A stretch of DNA of 64,000 bases from Nocardia abscessus NBRC 100374 (lineage in GTDB: Bacteria; Actinomycetota; Actinomycetes; Mycobacteriales; Mycobacteriaceae). Both the position numbers and the translations under genes were made by a program. This document shows, piece after piece, positions 18,591 to 29,492 of this stretch. The DNA lies in the NCBI RefSeq assembly GCF_000308455.1, contig NZ_BAFP01000039.1, positions 1-64,000 on the forward strand, read 5' to 3'. The notes below the pieces were generated by a model that searched no databases, was not told where the DNA came from, and was given only the letters and a program-made list of their open reading frames with translations. Numbering within the stretch: the stretch's first letter is position 1; the number at the start of each line of letters is the position of its first letter.

Positions 18591-18628
18591 GGCCCGGGCG
18601 GCTCCGATATCTCGGAGCCGCCCGGGCC
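18591..18628 (-). terminator. Terminator of tRNA-His
   Basis: A perfect 17-bp GC-rich stem (18591-18607 with 18612-18628) with a TATC loop lies beyond the 3' end of tRNA-His. On the reverse strand it is followed by TTTT. Confidence 0.88.
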
Positions 18629-18633
18629 CTTGG

Positions 18634-18706
18634 GGTGAGCGACGGGACTCGAACCCGCGACAGCCAGGATCACAACCTGGTGCTCTACCAACTGAACTAC
18701 GCTCAC
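18634..18706 (-). tRNA. tRNA-His(GTG)
   Basis: The reverse strand folds as a tRNA with anticodon loop TTGTGAT (anticodon GTG), T loop GGTTCGAGTCC and acceptor stem GTGAGCG/CGCTCAC. The discriminator is C and the base 5' of the acceptor stem (18707) gives the extra G(-1) that defines tRNA-His. Confidence 0.97.
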
Positions 18707-18761
18707 CATCACCGGTGAAAAACCGGCGGGCTAGATATTAGCGTGTCAACCCGCCTACGCC

Positions 18762-19415
18762 CTAATCGGTTTCTCGCGAGCCGTTGACCTGGGCCGATTC
18801 GGTCCGTTCTTCCGCGATCTCGGAGACCTCGGCGGCGACGGCGGCGATCTCGGTGGTGGAGGGCCCGGGCGGCGCGACGAACGCGGTTCGCCGGTAGTAC
18901 TCCAGCTCCCGGATGGACTCCTGGATGTCGGCCAGCGCGCGGTGGCTCAGGCCCTTCTCCGGCTGGCCGAAGTAGATGCGCGGGTACCAGCGGCGGCACA
19001 GCTCCTTGATCGAGCTCACGTCGACCATCCGATAGTGCAGGTGCGCGTCCAGCAGGGGCATGTCCCTGGCGATGAAACCGCGGTCGGTGGCGATCGAGTT
19101 ACCGGCCAGCGGCACGGTGCGCGGGGTGGGAATGTACTGGCGGATGTAGTCGAGCACGCGCTGCTCGGCCTCTTCGAGGGTGACCGTCGAGCGGCGGACC
19201 TCGTCGGTCAGCCCGGAGCGCGCGTGCATCTCGGCGACCACCGCGGGCATCGCGGCCAGCGCGTCGTCGTCGGCGTGGATGACGATGTCCACGCCCTCGC
19301 CGAGGATGTTCAGATCGCTGTCGGTCACGAGCGCGGCCACCTCGATCAGCTTGTCGCTGTCCAAGCGCAAGCCGGTCATCTCGCAATCCATCCACACCAT
19401 GTATTTGTCGGACAC
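18762..19415 (-). CDS. orn: Oligoribonuclease
   Basis: It degrades 2-5-nt RNA fragments and linear dinucleotides such as pGpG. The 217-residue protein has the DEDDh exonuclease fold: VWMDCEMTG carries D10 and E12, and further motifs include [12 protein letters not shown] and [14 protein letters not shown]. The C-terminal tail of about 40 Glu/Ala/Thr-rich residues is longer than in E. coli Orn, as in mycobacteria. The GTG at 19415 has no ribosome-binding site but has TAATGT 7 nt upstream, so a leaderless message is likely. The gene is divergent from the HerA-like ATPase. Confidence 0.96.
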   Translation of the reverse strand: MSDKYMVWMDCEMTGLRLDSDKLIEVAALVTDSDLNILGEGVDIVIHADDDALAAMPAVVAEMHARSGLTDEVRRSTVTLEEAEQRVLDYIRQYIPTPRTVPLAGNSIATDRGFIARDMPLLDAHLHYRMVDVSSIKELCRRWYPRIYFGQPEKGLSHRALADIQESIRELEYYRRTAFVAPPGPSTTEIAAVAAEVSEIAEERTESAQVNGSRETD

Positions 19416-19422
19416 TCGTGCA

Positions 19423-19428
19423 ACATTA
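19423..19428 (-). promoter_or_regulatory. Candidate -10 box (TAATGT) for leaderless orn
   Basis: On the reverse strand TAATGT lies 7 nt before the GTG start of orn, and there is no Shine-Dalgarno sequence. Confidence 0.45.
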
Positions 19429-19601
19429 GCCGGGCCGAGGTCCGGGGCTCGCGACGCGGCACGGCAACCGCAAAGCTACTGATGCGGCCCCGGATCCGAA
19501 CCGCGGGGATACAGTGCTCCCAGATCGGCACTCGGCGTTTTCGGTGCGACAGCAAACACTGCGTGACGCAGTTCGAGTCGAACCAGGACGGAGGACGCGC
19601 G

Positions 19602-21281
19602 ATGAGTACCCCGCAGGAGAAGGCGGCCGCGGCGCGCAAGGCCGCCGACGAGGCGGCGCGGATCGCGGCGGAGGCAGCCGCGGCCGCGGAGGCCGCGGAA
19701 CGCGAAGTCGCCGAGCAGACCGCGACCGCGGCACGAGCCGAGCCGGTCGCCGAGGCGGAAGACCTGCCCGCCGCGCAGGAGATCGCCGCGGGCTACGCCT
19801 TCGAGGGCAGTGCGCTGGAGCTGGGAGCCGTCGTGGTCGACGGCACGGTGGACCCCACCGCGCGCGTCCGCATTCCGATGCGGATGATCAACCGGCACGG
19901 CTTGGTCGCCGGGGCGACCGGCACGGGGAAGACCAAGACCTTGCAGGGCATCGCGGAGCAGCTGTCGAGCGCCGGGGTTCCGGTGGTGCTCGCCGACATC
20001 AAAGGCGATCTGTCCGGCTTGGCCGAGCCGGGGCGGCGGAGTGACGAGCTCACGGCACGCGCCGCGCAGACCGGCGCGGACTGGGCGCCGACCGGCTTCC
20101 CGACCGAGTTCGTCGCACTGGGCGCCACCGGCGCCGGGCTGCCGATCCGCGCGACGATCAGCTCCTTCGGCCCGGTGCTGCTGAGCAAGGTGTTCGGATT
20201 GAACGAGACGCAGGAATCCACCCTCGGCTTGATCTTCCATTGGGCCGACCGCAACGGTCTCGCGCTGCTGGACCTGAAGGACTTGCGCGCGGTGATCACA
20301 CATCTCACCAGCCCCGAGGGCAAGGAGGACCTGAAAGGCATCGGCGGCGTCTCCGGGGCCACCGCGGGAGTGATTTTGCGCGCGCTGGTGAATCTGGAGG
20401 CCGACGGCGGCGACACGTTCTTCGGCGAGCCCGAACTCGACCCGGCCGACCTGGTGCGGATCGTGGACGGCAAGGGCGTGATCACCCTCTTCGAGCTGGG
20501 CGCGCAGGCGGCGCGGCCGGTGATGTTCTCCACTTTCCTGATGTGGGTGCTCGCCGACCTGTTCCAGACGCTTCCCGAGATCGGCGACGCGGACAAGCCC
20601 GAGCTGGTCTTCATCTTCGACGAGGCCCATCTCCTCTTCTCCGACGCCTCGAAGGCTTTTCTGGAGCAGGTGGAGCAGACCGTCAAGCTGATCCGGTCCA
20701 AAGGCGTCGGTGTGTTCTTCTGCACCCAGCTGCCCACCGATATCCCGAATCAGGTGCTCTCCCAGCTCGGCGCGCGCATCCAGCACGCGCTGCGTGCCTT
20801 CACCCCGGACGACCAGAAGGCGTTGGCGAAGACCGTCCGCACCTATCCCAGGACCGCCGTCTACGACCTGGAGCAGGCGCTGACATCGCTCGGCATCGGT
20901 GAGGCGATCGTGACGGTGCTCTCCGAACAGGGCGCGCCGACACCGGTGGCCTGGACCAGACTGTGGCCGCCCCGATCGCTGATGGACACCATCGGCGCGG
21001 ACGCGATCACATCGCGGGCCCTGTCCAGCCCGCTGGCCTCGAAGTACGGCCGGGCCATCGACCGGGAGTCGGCCTACGAGTTGCTCGCCGCGAAGATGGC
21101 CGCCGCGGCGCGGGAGCCGCAGGCCACTCCCGTTCCCGGGCGCGCCGCGACCCGCACGGACGAGGAATCCGCCGCCGAACGGATCATGAACAACCCCGCG
21201 GTGCGCAGCTTCCTGCGCTCGGCCGCCAGCGCGGCCGGCCGCCAGATCACCCGCAGCTTGTTCGGCACCAGGCGCCGCTGA
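19602..21281 (+). CDS. HerA-like P-loop ATPase (DUF853)
   Basis: A 559-residue ATPase of the HerA/FtsK superfamily, DUF853 type. The first 60 residues are a charged Ala/Glu-rich coiled coil. The Walker A motif is GATGTGKTKT (K110), Walker B is VFIFDEAHLLF (D340, E341), and SKGVGVFFCTQLPTDIP is the sensor region. The C-terminal stretch around 530-559 is basic. The ATG at 19602 follows GGAGG; the longer frame upstream overlaps orn and is not used. The cellular role is unknown. The place next to orn and cmrA is conserved with M. tuberculosis Rv2510c (from memory). Confidence 0.9.
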   Translation: MSTPQEKAAAARKAADEAARIAAEAAAAAEAAEREVAEQTATAARAEPVAEAEDLPAAQEIAAGYAFEGSALELGAVVVDGTVDPTARVRIPMRMINRHGLVAGATGTGKTKTLQGIAEQLSSAGVPVVLADIKGDLSGLAEPGRRSDELTARAAQTGADWAPTGFPTEFVALGATGAGLPIRATISSFGPVLLSKVFGLNETQESTLGLIFHWADRNGLALLDLKDLRAVITHLTSPEGKEDLKGIGGVSGATAGVILRALVNLEADGGDTFFGEPELDPADLVRIVDGKGVITLFELGAQAARPVMFSTFLMWVLADLFQTLPEIGDADKPELVFIFDEAHLLFSDASKAFLEQVEQTVKLIRSKGVGVFFCTQLPTDIPNQVLSQLGARIQHALRAFTPDDQKALAKTVRTYPRTAVYDLEQALTSLGIGEAIVTVLSEQGAPTPVAWTRLWPPRSLMDTIGADAITSRALSSPLASKYGRAIDRESAYELLAAKMAAAAREPQATPVPGRAATRTDEESAAERIMNNPAVRSFLRSAASAAGRQITRSLFGTRRR

Positions 21282-21417
21282 GCGCCCCGGCCGGGTCAGC
21301 GCTTTCTCGGATTGCGGGGCCGCCAGGGCTACGCCGGGTGCCGGGCCGGTGGGCTGGTCGTTTGCGGATCCTTGACCACTCGGCGTCGCTTCTCGACAGC
21401 TCGCTGACGCCGACGGC

Positions 21418-22221
21418 TCAGTTGCCGAGCTTCTTGTAGAACGCGCCGGCGATGGGTGCGGTGACCGCGCGCGGTCCGTACTGGCCCGCCACACTCATCC
21501 CTTTGCTGATCAGGCCGGGAACCACGCGCATCTTGTTGCGCGCGAGCGCGTCGATGGACACCTTGGCGGTGTATTCGGAGGAGACCCACATGAAGTCGGG
21601 CACCATCCGGTCGACGATGGACGCCTCGGCGGGATCCGGCATTTCGGTGCGCACGGGGCCGGGCGCCAGCAGCGTGACGTGCACGCCGGAGCCCTTCAGT
21701 TCGCCCCGCAGCGATTCGGAGAAGGTGTTGGCGAACGCTTTGCTCGCGGCGTAGGTGGCATTGTTCGGGATCGGCATGTTGCCCGCGGCCGAGCCGCTGA
21801 TCAGGATGCCGCCGCCGCCCCGCGCGAGCATGCCGGGCAGCACGGCAAGGGTCAGATCGTGCACGGCGACGGCATTGAGCTCCATTTGCGCGCGCTCGTA
21901 GGCCGGGTCGAGTTCGGCGACGGCGCCGAAGGTCGCGATGCCCGCGTTGTTGCACAGGATGGCGATGTCGCGGGCGGACAGTTCCTCCACCAGCGCGCCG
22001 CGCTGGTCGCGGTCGGCCAGGTCGACAGGGCGCACCTCGGCGGTGATGCCGTGGGCGAGGGTCAGCCGCTGCGCGAGCTCGGTGAGCAGTTCGTCGCGGC
22101 GGGCGACCAGGATCAGCGAGTAGCCACGGGCGGCGAGTTCGGCGGCGAGCGCGGTGCCGATGCCGGAGGAGGCGCCGGTGACGACCGCGCGGTTCTCGGA
22201 GGTGGGGGAGGGCAGGCTCAC
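21418..22221 (-). CDS. cmrA: Short-chain dehydrogenase, mycolate reductase CmrA
   Basis: It reduces the 3-oxo group of newly condensed mycolate precursors, the last step in mycolic acid formation. The 267-residue SDR has the TGASSGIG nucleotide-binding loop (15-22), CNNAG, and catalytic Y157 and K161 in YAASK. Long stretches such as LNAVAVHDLTLAVLPGM and NKMRVVPGLISKGMSV match the M. tuberculosis Rv2509 protein as I remember it. The GTG start has a TAGGCT box 7 nt upstream and no Shine-Dalgarno. The orn, HerA-like ATPase, cmrA order matches mycobacteria. Confidence 0.9.
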   Translation of the reverse strand: MSLPSPTSENRAVVTGASSGIGTALAAELAARGYSLILVARRDELLTELAQRLTLAHGITAEVRPVDLADRDQRGALVEELSARDIAILCNNAGIATFGAVAELDPAYERAQMELNAVAVHDLTLAVLPGMLARGGGGILISGSAAGNMPIPNNATYAASKAFANTFSESLRGELKGSGVHVTLLAPGPVRTEMPDPAEASIVDRMVPDFMWVSSEYTAKVSIDALARNKMRVVPGLISKGMSVAGQYGPRAVTAPIAGAFYKKLGN

Positions 22222-22228
22222 CCGGTGC

Positions 22229-22234
22229 AGCCTA
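22229..22234 (-). promoter_or_regulatory. Candidate -10 box (TAGGCT) for leaderless cmrA
   Basis: TAGGCT on the reverse strand ends 7 nt before the GTG start of cmrA. The hexamer is identical to those before acpS and ettA. Confidence 0.45.
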
Positions 22235-22282
22235 GGCGATGCGGCGACGGTGGCCGGAAATCGAGCCCGGCCACCGCGCTCC

Positions 22283-24334
<2,052 letters not shown>

Positions 24335-24892
24335 TCAATCCGCGTGCGGGGCTGTCGCGCGCGGGTGCAGTGCGTGCAGAACTTCGTCGCACCATTCGAC
24401 GAACCCCGACTCCACGCGGATGCCCGCGCGCAGGACGAGGTACTGGTGCAGGGCTGTCCCGCCGAGCCGGTCCGGGGCGGGGAAGTCACGTTTCTCGATG
24501 TGCCGGTACAGCTCGAGCCGCTGGGCGTGCTGGTCGCGGTGGCGGGCCACCTCGGCGCGCAGTGCGGTGATGTCGCCGTAGGCGGCGGCGCGGATCTTCA
24601 CCGCGAGTTCGTTGCGCGGGGTGCCCGAGTCGCTCGGCTCGGCTATCCAGCGGGCGAGTTCGCCGCGCCCCGCCTCGCTCACCGAGTACACCTTCTTGTC
24701 CGGCCTGCCCTCCTGCGCCACCGACTCGCCGTCGACCCAGCCGGACTCCTCCATGCGTTTGAGGACGCGATAGATCTGCTGGTGGGTCGCGCTCCAGAAG
24801 TAGCCGATGGACTTGTCGAAGCGCCGCGCCAGCTCGTATCCCGATCCGGCGCGCTCGGTGAGCGATACCAGCAACGCATGCTCGAGGGCCAT
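24335..24892 (-). CDS. PadR-family transcriptional regulator
   Basis: A 185-residue PadR protein: the winged helix covers residues 1-85 (MALEHALLVSLTERAGSGYELARRF in parts, then QQIYRVLKRMEESGWV and YSVSEAGRGELARW), followed by a C-terminal dimerisation helix pair as in PadR subfamily s1. The ATG at 24892 is favoured by a TATTCT box 6 nt upstream. A palindrome at 24921-24940 overlaps the -35 position, so it probably represses itself and the fadH gene behind it. The inducer is unknown. Confidence 0.9.
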   Translation of the reverse strand: MALEHALLVSLTERAGSGYELARRFDKSIGYFWSATHQQIYRVLKRMEESGWVDGESVAQEGRPDKKVYSVSEAGRGELARWIAEPSDSGTPRNELAVKIRAAAYGDITALRAEVARHRDQHAQRLELYRHIEKRDFPAPDRLGGTALHQYLVLRAGIRVESGFVEWCDEVLHALHPRATAPHAD

Positions 24893-24898
24893 GCGGCG

Positions 24899-24940
24899 AG
24901 AATAGCCATGACACTCGGTACTATGCAACTGGGTGCATAG
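24899..24940 (-). promoter_or_regulatory. padR-fadH promoter with PadR operator
   Basis: CTATGCA (24921-24927) and TGCATAG (24934-24940) form a perfect 7-nt inverted repeat with a 6-nt centre, resembling PadR operators with ATGC/GCAT-type arms. On the reverse strand TATTCT (24899-24904) is a -10 box 6 nt before the ATG, and the -35 position falls inside the repeat. Confidence 0.6.
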
Positions 24941-25005
24941 CCAACCCGGATCGCTCCGCCGCGAAACGATGTGGCTGAGGGCCGACCCGGAACGTCCGCG
25001 CGCAT

Positions 25006-25011
25006 TAAGCT
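25006..25011 (+). promoter_or_regulatory. Candidate -10 box (TAAGCT) for leaderless MFS gene
   Basis: TAAGCT ends 6 nt before the ATG at 25018 and no ribosome-binding site is visible. Confidence 0.4.
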
Positions 25012-25017
25012 GCGCGC

Positions 25018-26382
25018 ATGACCGAGGTGAACGCCCGGGCAACGGTCGGGCAGGCTGCCGGGCGCGGGCAAGTGGTGGCGTGGGGGCTGTGGGACTGGGG
25101 ATCTTCGGCATTCAACGCCGTCATCCTCACGTTCGTGTTCTCGGTGTATCTCACCGACAAGGTCGGTGACGACCTGCCCGGCGGTGTCTCCGCCAGCGCC
25201 TGGCTGGGCTGGTCGCTGGGTATCGCGGGATTGATCGTCGCCTTGACCGCGCCGGTCAGCGGCCAGCGCTTCGACGCCTCGGCGAAACGCAAACGCTCCC
25301 TGGGGATGCTGACCGCGCTCACCGTCGCGGCGATGACGCTGATGTTCTTCGTGCACGACGACTATCGCGACCTGTGGCTCGGTCTGGTGCTGCTGGCGTT
25401 CGCGTCGGCCTGCTTCGAATTGGCGAACGTGCCGTACAACGCGATGCTGCGGCAGGTGTCCACACCGCAAACGGTGGGCCGGGTCTCCGGATTCGGCTGG
25501 GCGATGGGCTATTTCGGCGGCATCTTCCTGCTGCTGATCTGCTACTTCGGCTTCATCGCCGGCGAGGGCGACAACCGCGGGCTGCTCGGTGTGCCCACCG
25601 ACGACGGAATCAACATCCGCCTGGTCGCCGTGCTGGCCGCCGTCTGGTTCGCCGCCTTCGCGTTGCCGGTCCTGTTCGCGGTGCCGGAATTGCCCCGCAC
25701 GGATGCGGATCCCGGTGCGGCGAGCGCCGGATTCCTCGGCTCGTACCGGGTGCTGTGGCGCGACCTGAACGAGCTGTGGCGCACCGATCGGCGCACGGTC
25801 GGCTTCCTGGTGGCCAGCGCCGTGTTCCGGGACGGTCTCGCCGGGGTGTTCACCTTCGGGGCGGTGCTCGCCGTGCGCGTCTACGGCATCGCCGACTCGG
25901 ACGTGCTGTTGTTCGGCATCGCCGCCAATGTCGTCGCGGCGCTGGGCGCGATCGTCGCGGGACGCTTGGACGACCGGGTGGGGCCGAAGCTCGTCATCGT
26001 GTGGTCCTTGGCCGCCATGCTGGTGTGCGGACTGGCGCTACTCGTGGTGTCCGGCCCGCTGATGTTCTGGATCTTCGGCTTGCTGCTCACGGTTTTCGTC
26101 GGTCCCGCCCAGGCGGCGGCGCGCTCGTTCCTGGCCCGTCTGGCGCCGCCGGGGCGCGAGGGCCAGCTCTTCGGCTTGTACACGACCACCGGGCGCGCGG
26201 TGTCGTTCCTCGCGCCGACGCTGTTCGGCCTGTTCGTCTGGCTGTCCGGCGCGGACCGCGCGGGCATCGCGGGTCTGCTGGTGGTACTCGCGGCGGGGCT
26301 CGCGGTGCTGCTGCCGGTACGTCCGCCGGATCGGATCGCGGCCAGCGACGGTAACGCCGAGCAGTCCCGGTCCGCCGGGTGA
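25018..26382 (+). CDS. MFS transporter, UMF1/Atg22-like
   Basis: A 454-residue inner-membrane transporter with about 12 hydrophobic segments. The opening WGLWDWGSSAFNAVILTFVFSVYL is typical of the UMF1/Atg22-like branch of the major facilitator superfamily. Other signatures are ANVPYNAML with QVSTPQTVGRVSGFGWAMGYFGG, and GPAQAAARSFLARLAPPG in the C-terminal half. Yeast Atg22 exports amino acids from the vacuole; bacterial substrates are mostly unknown. The gene is divergent from padR and has its own candidate leaderless promoter. Confidence 0.88.
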   Translation: MTEVNARATVGQAAGRGQVVAWGLWDWGSSAFNAVILTFVFSVYLTDKVGDDLPGGVSASAWLGWSLGIAGLIVALTAPVSGQRFDASAKRKRSLGMLTALTVAAMTLMFFVHDDYRDLWLGLVLLAFASACFELANVPYNAMLRQVSTPQTVGRVSGFGWAMGYFGGIFLLLICYFGFIAGEGDNRGLLGVPTDDGINIRLVAVLAAVWFAAFALPVLFAVPELPRTDADPGAASAGFLGSYRVLWRDLNELWRTDRRTVGFLVASAVFRDGLAGVFTFGAVLAVRVYGIADSDVLLFGIAANVVAALGAIVAGRLDDRVGPKLVIVWSLAAMLVCGLALLVVSGPLMFWIFGLLLTVFVGPAQAAARSFLARLAPPGREGQLFGLYTTTGRAVSFLAPTLFGLFVWLSGADRAGIAGLLVVLAAGLAVLLPVRPPDRIAASDGNAEQSRSAG

Positions 26383-26409
26383 TACCGCGGCTCGCGGCCG
26401 AGCGCCGGA

Positions 26410-27030
26410 TCAGCGGCGCTTCGGCGGCCGCCAGCCGCCCATGCCGAGCGCGATCAACCGCATCTGCTGGACGGTGCGATCGATGATCGCCTGCTCGTCG
26501 CGCGGCGCGGCCGACACGTAGGCGGCGATCCCGTCGGTCACCGTGGTGACCATCAGGTCGGCGGCGATCTCCAGGTCGCGCGGCGTCCAGCAGTCCAGGG
26601 CCCTGATCCGGGACAGATCAGCGACCAGTTCCCGCACGATCAGCTGGATCTCCCGCGCGATGGCCGTGCGCAGCGCCGCGGACCCGCCGTGGCGCTCCCT
26701 GGTGAGGAAGCCGAACAGCTCCCGCTTCGGGCCCACTTGCGCGAACACGAAGCGCACGGTGTCCGACAGGCTGGCGTCCGCGTTGCGGCGGACTTCCCGC
26801 AGCGCCAGCCGCAGCGCGGTGACGCCGTCGTCGACCAGGGTGGCGCCGAGGTCCTCCAGTGACGCGAAGTGCCGGTAGAACGCGGTCGGCACGATGCCGG
26901 CCGAACGGGCGATCTCACGCAGGCTGAGCGCGGCGAATCCGCGGTCGGCGGACAGCGCGAGGGTGCCGTCCAGGAGTGCCTGCCTGGTCCGCTCCTTGCG
27001 TTCGCCTCGGGTAGCCGCCTGCTCACTCAT
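26410..27030 (-). CDS. TetR-family regulator, probable repressor of the desaturase operon
   Basis: A 206-residue TetR protein with helix-turn-helix FAALSLREIARSAGIVPTAFYRHF (split here by residues about 40-65). The ATG at 27030 is chosen over two upstream ATG/GTG codons because TATGCT (27038-27043, reverse strand) lies 7 nt upstream. It is divergent from the ferredoxin reductase and desaturase genes, whose promoter contains a TetR-type palindrome at 27134-27157. In Pseudomonas the TetR protein DesT controls a comparable desaturase-reductase operon in response to acyl-CoA; the same role is inferred here. Confidence 0.87.
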   Translation of the reverse strand: MSEQAATRGERKERTRQALLDGTLALSADRGFAALSLREIARSAGIVPTAFYRHFASLEDLGATLVDDGVTALRLALREVRRNADASLSDTVRFVFAQVGPKRELFGFLTRERHGGSAALRTAIAREIQLIVRELVADLSRIRALDCWTPRDLEIAADLMVTTVTDGIAAYVSAAPRDEQAIIDRTVQQMRLIALGMGGWRPPKRR

Positions 27031-27100
27031 CCCGGTGAGCATACATCCGTTCACCATTCGCCCTATCCCTAGATGTAGTTCGAGTCACATGTTTCGCCGG

Positions 27101-27157
27101 TTGACACCAGGCCCCCGTCATCCGTCACACTAGTTGAGTGTACAGACGTGCACTGAA
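27101..27157 (+). promoter_or_regulatory. Desaturase operon promoter with TetR-type operator
   Basis: A consensus -35 TTGACA lies at 27101-27106 with weak -10 candidates near 27124-27132. AGTGTAC (27137-27143) and GTGCACT (27148-27154) form an inverted repeat with a 4-nt centre and 6 of 7 arm positions matching. One mismatch further out, TT and AA extend the symmetry to 27134-27157. The repeat covers the predicted transcription start. Confidence 0.65.
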
Positions 27158-27202
27158 ATCGGTCGCACGTCGTCAGCCCCGGACAAGAGGTACGGAGAAC
27201 GA

Positions 27203-28324
27203 ATGGTGGATCTGATCAACCTGGTGCAGACCCTGACCTCGCCCCACCCGCTGGACCGGTATCTGGAACTGATCCGCCCCACCCTCACGGTGCGGGACAT
27301 GCGGGCCGAAATCACTCACGTGCGCCGCTCGGCGCCGGGTTCGGTGACGCTCACCCTGCGCCCGACCCGGCAGTGGAAGGGCCATGTCGCCGGACAGTAT
27401 GTCCAGATCGGCGTGGTGATCGATGGCGTGCGGCACATGCGGTGTTACTCGCCGGTGAATCCGGAAGGCGGTCTGGATCGTCATATTCAGTTGACCGTCA
27501 AGGCGCATCCGGACGGCTTGGTGTCGCAGTACCTCTACCGCCACGCCGCCGCGGGCATGGTGGTCGATCTGACGCCCGCCGACGGTGTGTTCCGGTTGCC
27601 CGAACCACGGCCGGAGCGCGTCTTGCTGATCAGCGGCGGCAGCGGCATCACGCCGGTGCTGTCCATGCTGCGCACGCTGGCCGCGGAGGACCATCCGGGC
27701 GAGGTCGTGTTCCTGCACTACGCGAAGTCGCCGGCAGTGCTGCCGCACCGAGCCGAACTGGACGCGATCGCGCGGCGGCACCGCAACTTTCGCATCGAGC
27801 TGCGGTATCCGCACCGCATCGAGAACGTGGCACCGCGGGTCGACCCCGATGCGCCGTGGGTGGACCTGGCCCCTGCGAAGGGCGGCGGGTACTTCGACTA
27901 CGACGAACTGGAGCGCGTCGCGCCCTGGTTCGCCGACGCGCAGACCTATGTCTGCGGTCCGCAGTCGCTGATGGACGCGGTGCGCACGATCTATCAGGCC
28001 GAGCAGCTGGAGGACCGGCTGCACACCGAGGAGTTCACGATCGCGCTCGCGCCGGCCGACGCCGGTGAAGCGCACGGCACGGTGAACTTCTCGGCCAGCG
28101 GGGTGAGCGCGCGCAACGACGGCGCCACGCTGCTGGAACAGGCCGAATCCGCCGGGCTCAGTCCCGAGTACGGCTGCCGCATGGGGATCTGCTTCTCCTG
28201 CACCGCGGTGCGCCGCTCCGGCTGCACGCGCAATCTGCGCACCGGCGAGACCGACAGTGACCCCGACCAGCCGATCCAGCTGTGCATCAATGCGCCGGTC
28301 GGCGACGTCGAGGTCGACATCTGA
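27203..28324 (+). CDS. Ferredoxin reductase with C-terminal 2Fe-2S domain (desaturase electron donor)
   Basis: It is the predicted NADPH-dependent electron donor for the downstream desaturase. The 373-residue protein has an FAD-binding barrel (MRCYSPVN region), an NADPH domain (VLLISGGSGITPVLSMLR and YVCGPQSLMD), and a plant-type 2Fe-2S domain with C325, C330 and C333 in CRMGICFSC plus C361. The ATG at 27203 has GGAGAA 3 nt upstream with adequate spacing; starts further 5' would run through the operator. It corresponds to the Rv3230c partner of DesA3 in M. tuberculosis. The desaturase follows after 19 nt. Confidence 0.92.
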   Translation: MVDLINLVQTLTSPHPLDRYLELIRPTLTVRDMRAEITHVRRSAPGSVTLTLRPTRQWKGHVAGQYVQIGVVIDGVRHMRCYSPVNPEGGLDRHIQLTVKAHPDGLVSQYLYRHAAAGMVVDLTPADGVFRLPEPRPERVLLISGGSGITPVLSMLRTLAAEDHPGEVVFLHYAKSPAVLPHRAELDAIARRHRNFRIELRYPHRIENVAPRVDPDAPWVDLAPAKGGGYFDYDELERVAPWFADAQTYVCGPQSLMDAVRTIYQAEQLEDRLHTEEFTIALAPADAGEAHGTVNFSASGVSARNDGATLLEQAESAGLSPEYGCRMGICFSCTAVRRSGCTRNLRTGETDSDPDQPIQLCINAPVGDVEVDI

Positions 28325-28343
28325 CCCCGAAAGGGAGCGAATC

Positions 28344-29492
28344 ATGACCATCCTGACCGAAACCGACAACGGACCGCTGGTCCTGAGCCCGGATCAGATC
28401 GAGGAGCTCGGCCGCGAACTCGACGAACTGCGCGCCGCGATCGTCGCCGATCTCGGCGAACGCGACCGGGAGTACCTGTACTCGATCATCAAGGCGCAGC
28501 GCGGCTTCGAGATCGCCGGGCGCGGCCTGATGTATCTCGGCTTTCTTCCGCCGTTCTGGCTGGCCGCGGTGGCGGCGCTGAGTGTGTCGAAGATCCTCGA
28601 CAACATGGAGATCGGCCACAACGTGATGCACGGCCAGTACGACTGGATGCGCGAGCCCGGCCTGAATTCCCGGGTGTTCGAGTGGGACACGGTCTGCCCG
28701 GCCGACCAGTGGAAGCACTCGCACAATTACCTGCACCACACCTACACCAACATTCACAACAAGGACCGCGACATCGGCTACTCCATCCTGCGCATGGACG
28801 AGGCCCAGGAGTGGAACGTGCTGCGCCTCGGGCAGCCGGTGTACGCCTTCGTGCTCATGATGCTGTTCGAGTGGGGCGTGATGGGCCACGACCTCGAGGT
28901 GGAGAACATCCTGGCGGGCAAGAAGAAGTGGCCGGAGGTCAAGCAGTTGCTCCTCGGCCAGTGGAACAAGGCCGGCAAGCAGGTGCTCAAGGACTATCTG
29001 GTGTTCCCCGCGCTCACCGGGCCGCTGTTCTTCCACACCCTCGCGGGAAATGTCACCGCCAACCTGGTGCGCAACGTGTGGGCCTTCGCCATCATCTTCT
29101 GCGGTCACTTCCCGGCCGGCGTACAAACGTTCACCGAGGAGGAGACCGCCGACGAGACCCGCGGCGAGTGGTACATCCGGCAGATGCTCGGCTCGGCGAA
29201 CATCACCGGAAGCAAACTGTTCCACATCATGTCCGGCAATTTGTCGCACCAGATCGAGCACCATCTGTTTCCGGACCTGCCCGCCGGCCGTTATCCGGAG
29301 ATGGCGCCGACCGTGCGCGCATTGTGTGAAAAGTACGGTTTGCCGTACAACACCGGCTCGCTCGGTCAGCAGATCGGCTCGGTGTGGAAGAAAATCTTCA
29401 AGCTGGCCCTGCCGCCGCGCTGGGTCCGGAGCGAGCCGTCTCCCGGTGTTATCGTGATGCGTCAGCCGAAGGCGAGCGAAGCGGGCGTGTGA
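28344..29492 (+). CDS. desA3: Membrane fatty acyl-CoA delta-9 desaturase, DesA3 type
   Basis: It introduces a double bond into stearoyl-CoA and palmitoyl-CoA. The 382-residue membrane protein has the three histidine clusters of the diiron centre: HNVMH (H92, H96), HSHNYLHH (H125, H127, H131, H132) and HQIEHH (H302, H306, H307). Hydrophobic segments lie between these boxes. The ATG follows AAGGGAG. It is somewhat shorter than mycobacterial DesA3 (about 427 residues by memory). The operon order is reductase, desaturase and a small unknown protein; a divergent TetR gene probably represses it. Confidence 0.93.
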   Translation: MTILTETDNGPLVLSPDQIEELGRELDELRAAIVADLGERDREYLYSIIKAQRGFEIAGRGLMYLGFLPPFWLAAVAALSVSKILDNMEIGHNVMHGQYDWMREPGLNSRVFEWDTVCPADQWKHSHNYLHHTYTNIHNKDRDIGYSILRMDEAQEWNVLRLGQPVYAFVLMMLFEWGVMGHDLEVENILAGKKKWPEVKQLLLGQWNKAGKQVLKDYLVFPALTGPLFFHTLAGNVTANLVRNVWAFAIIFCGHFPAGVQTFTEEETADETRGEWYIRQMLGSANITGSKLFHIMSGNLSHQIEHHLFPDLPAGRYPEMAPTVRALCEKYGLPYNTGSLGQQIGSVWKKIFKLALPPRWVRSEPSPGVIVMRQPKASEAGV

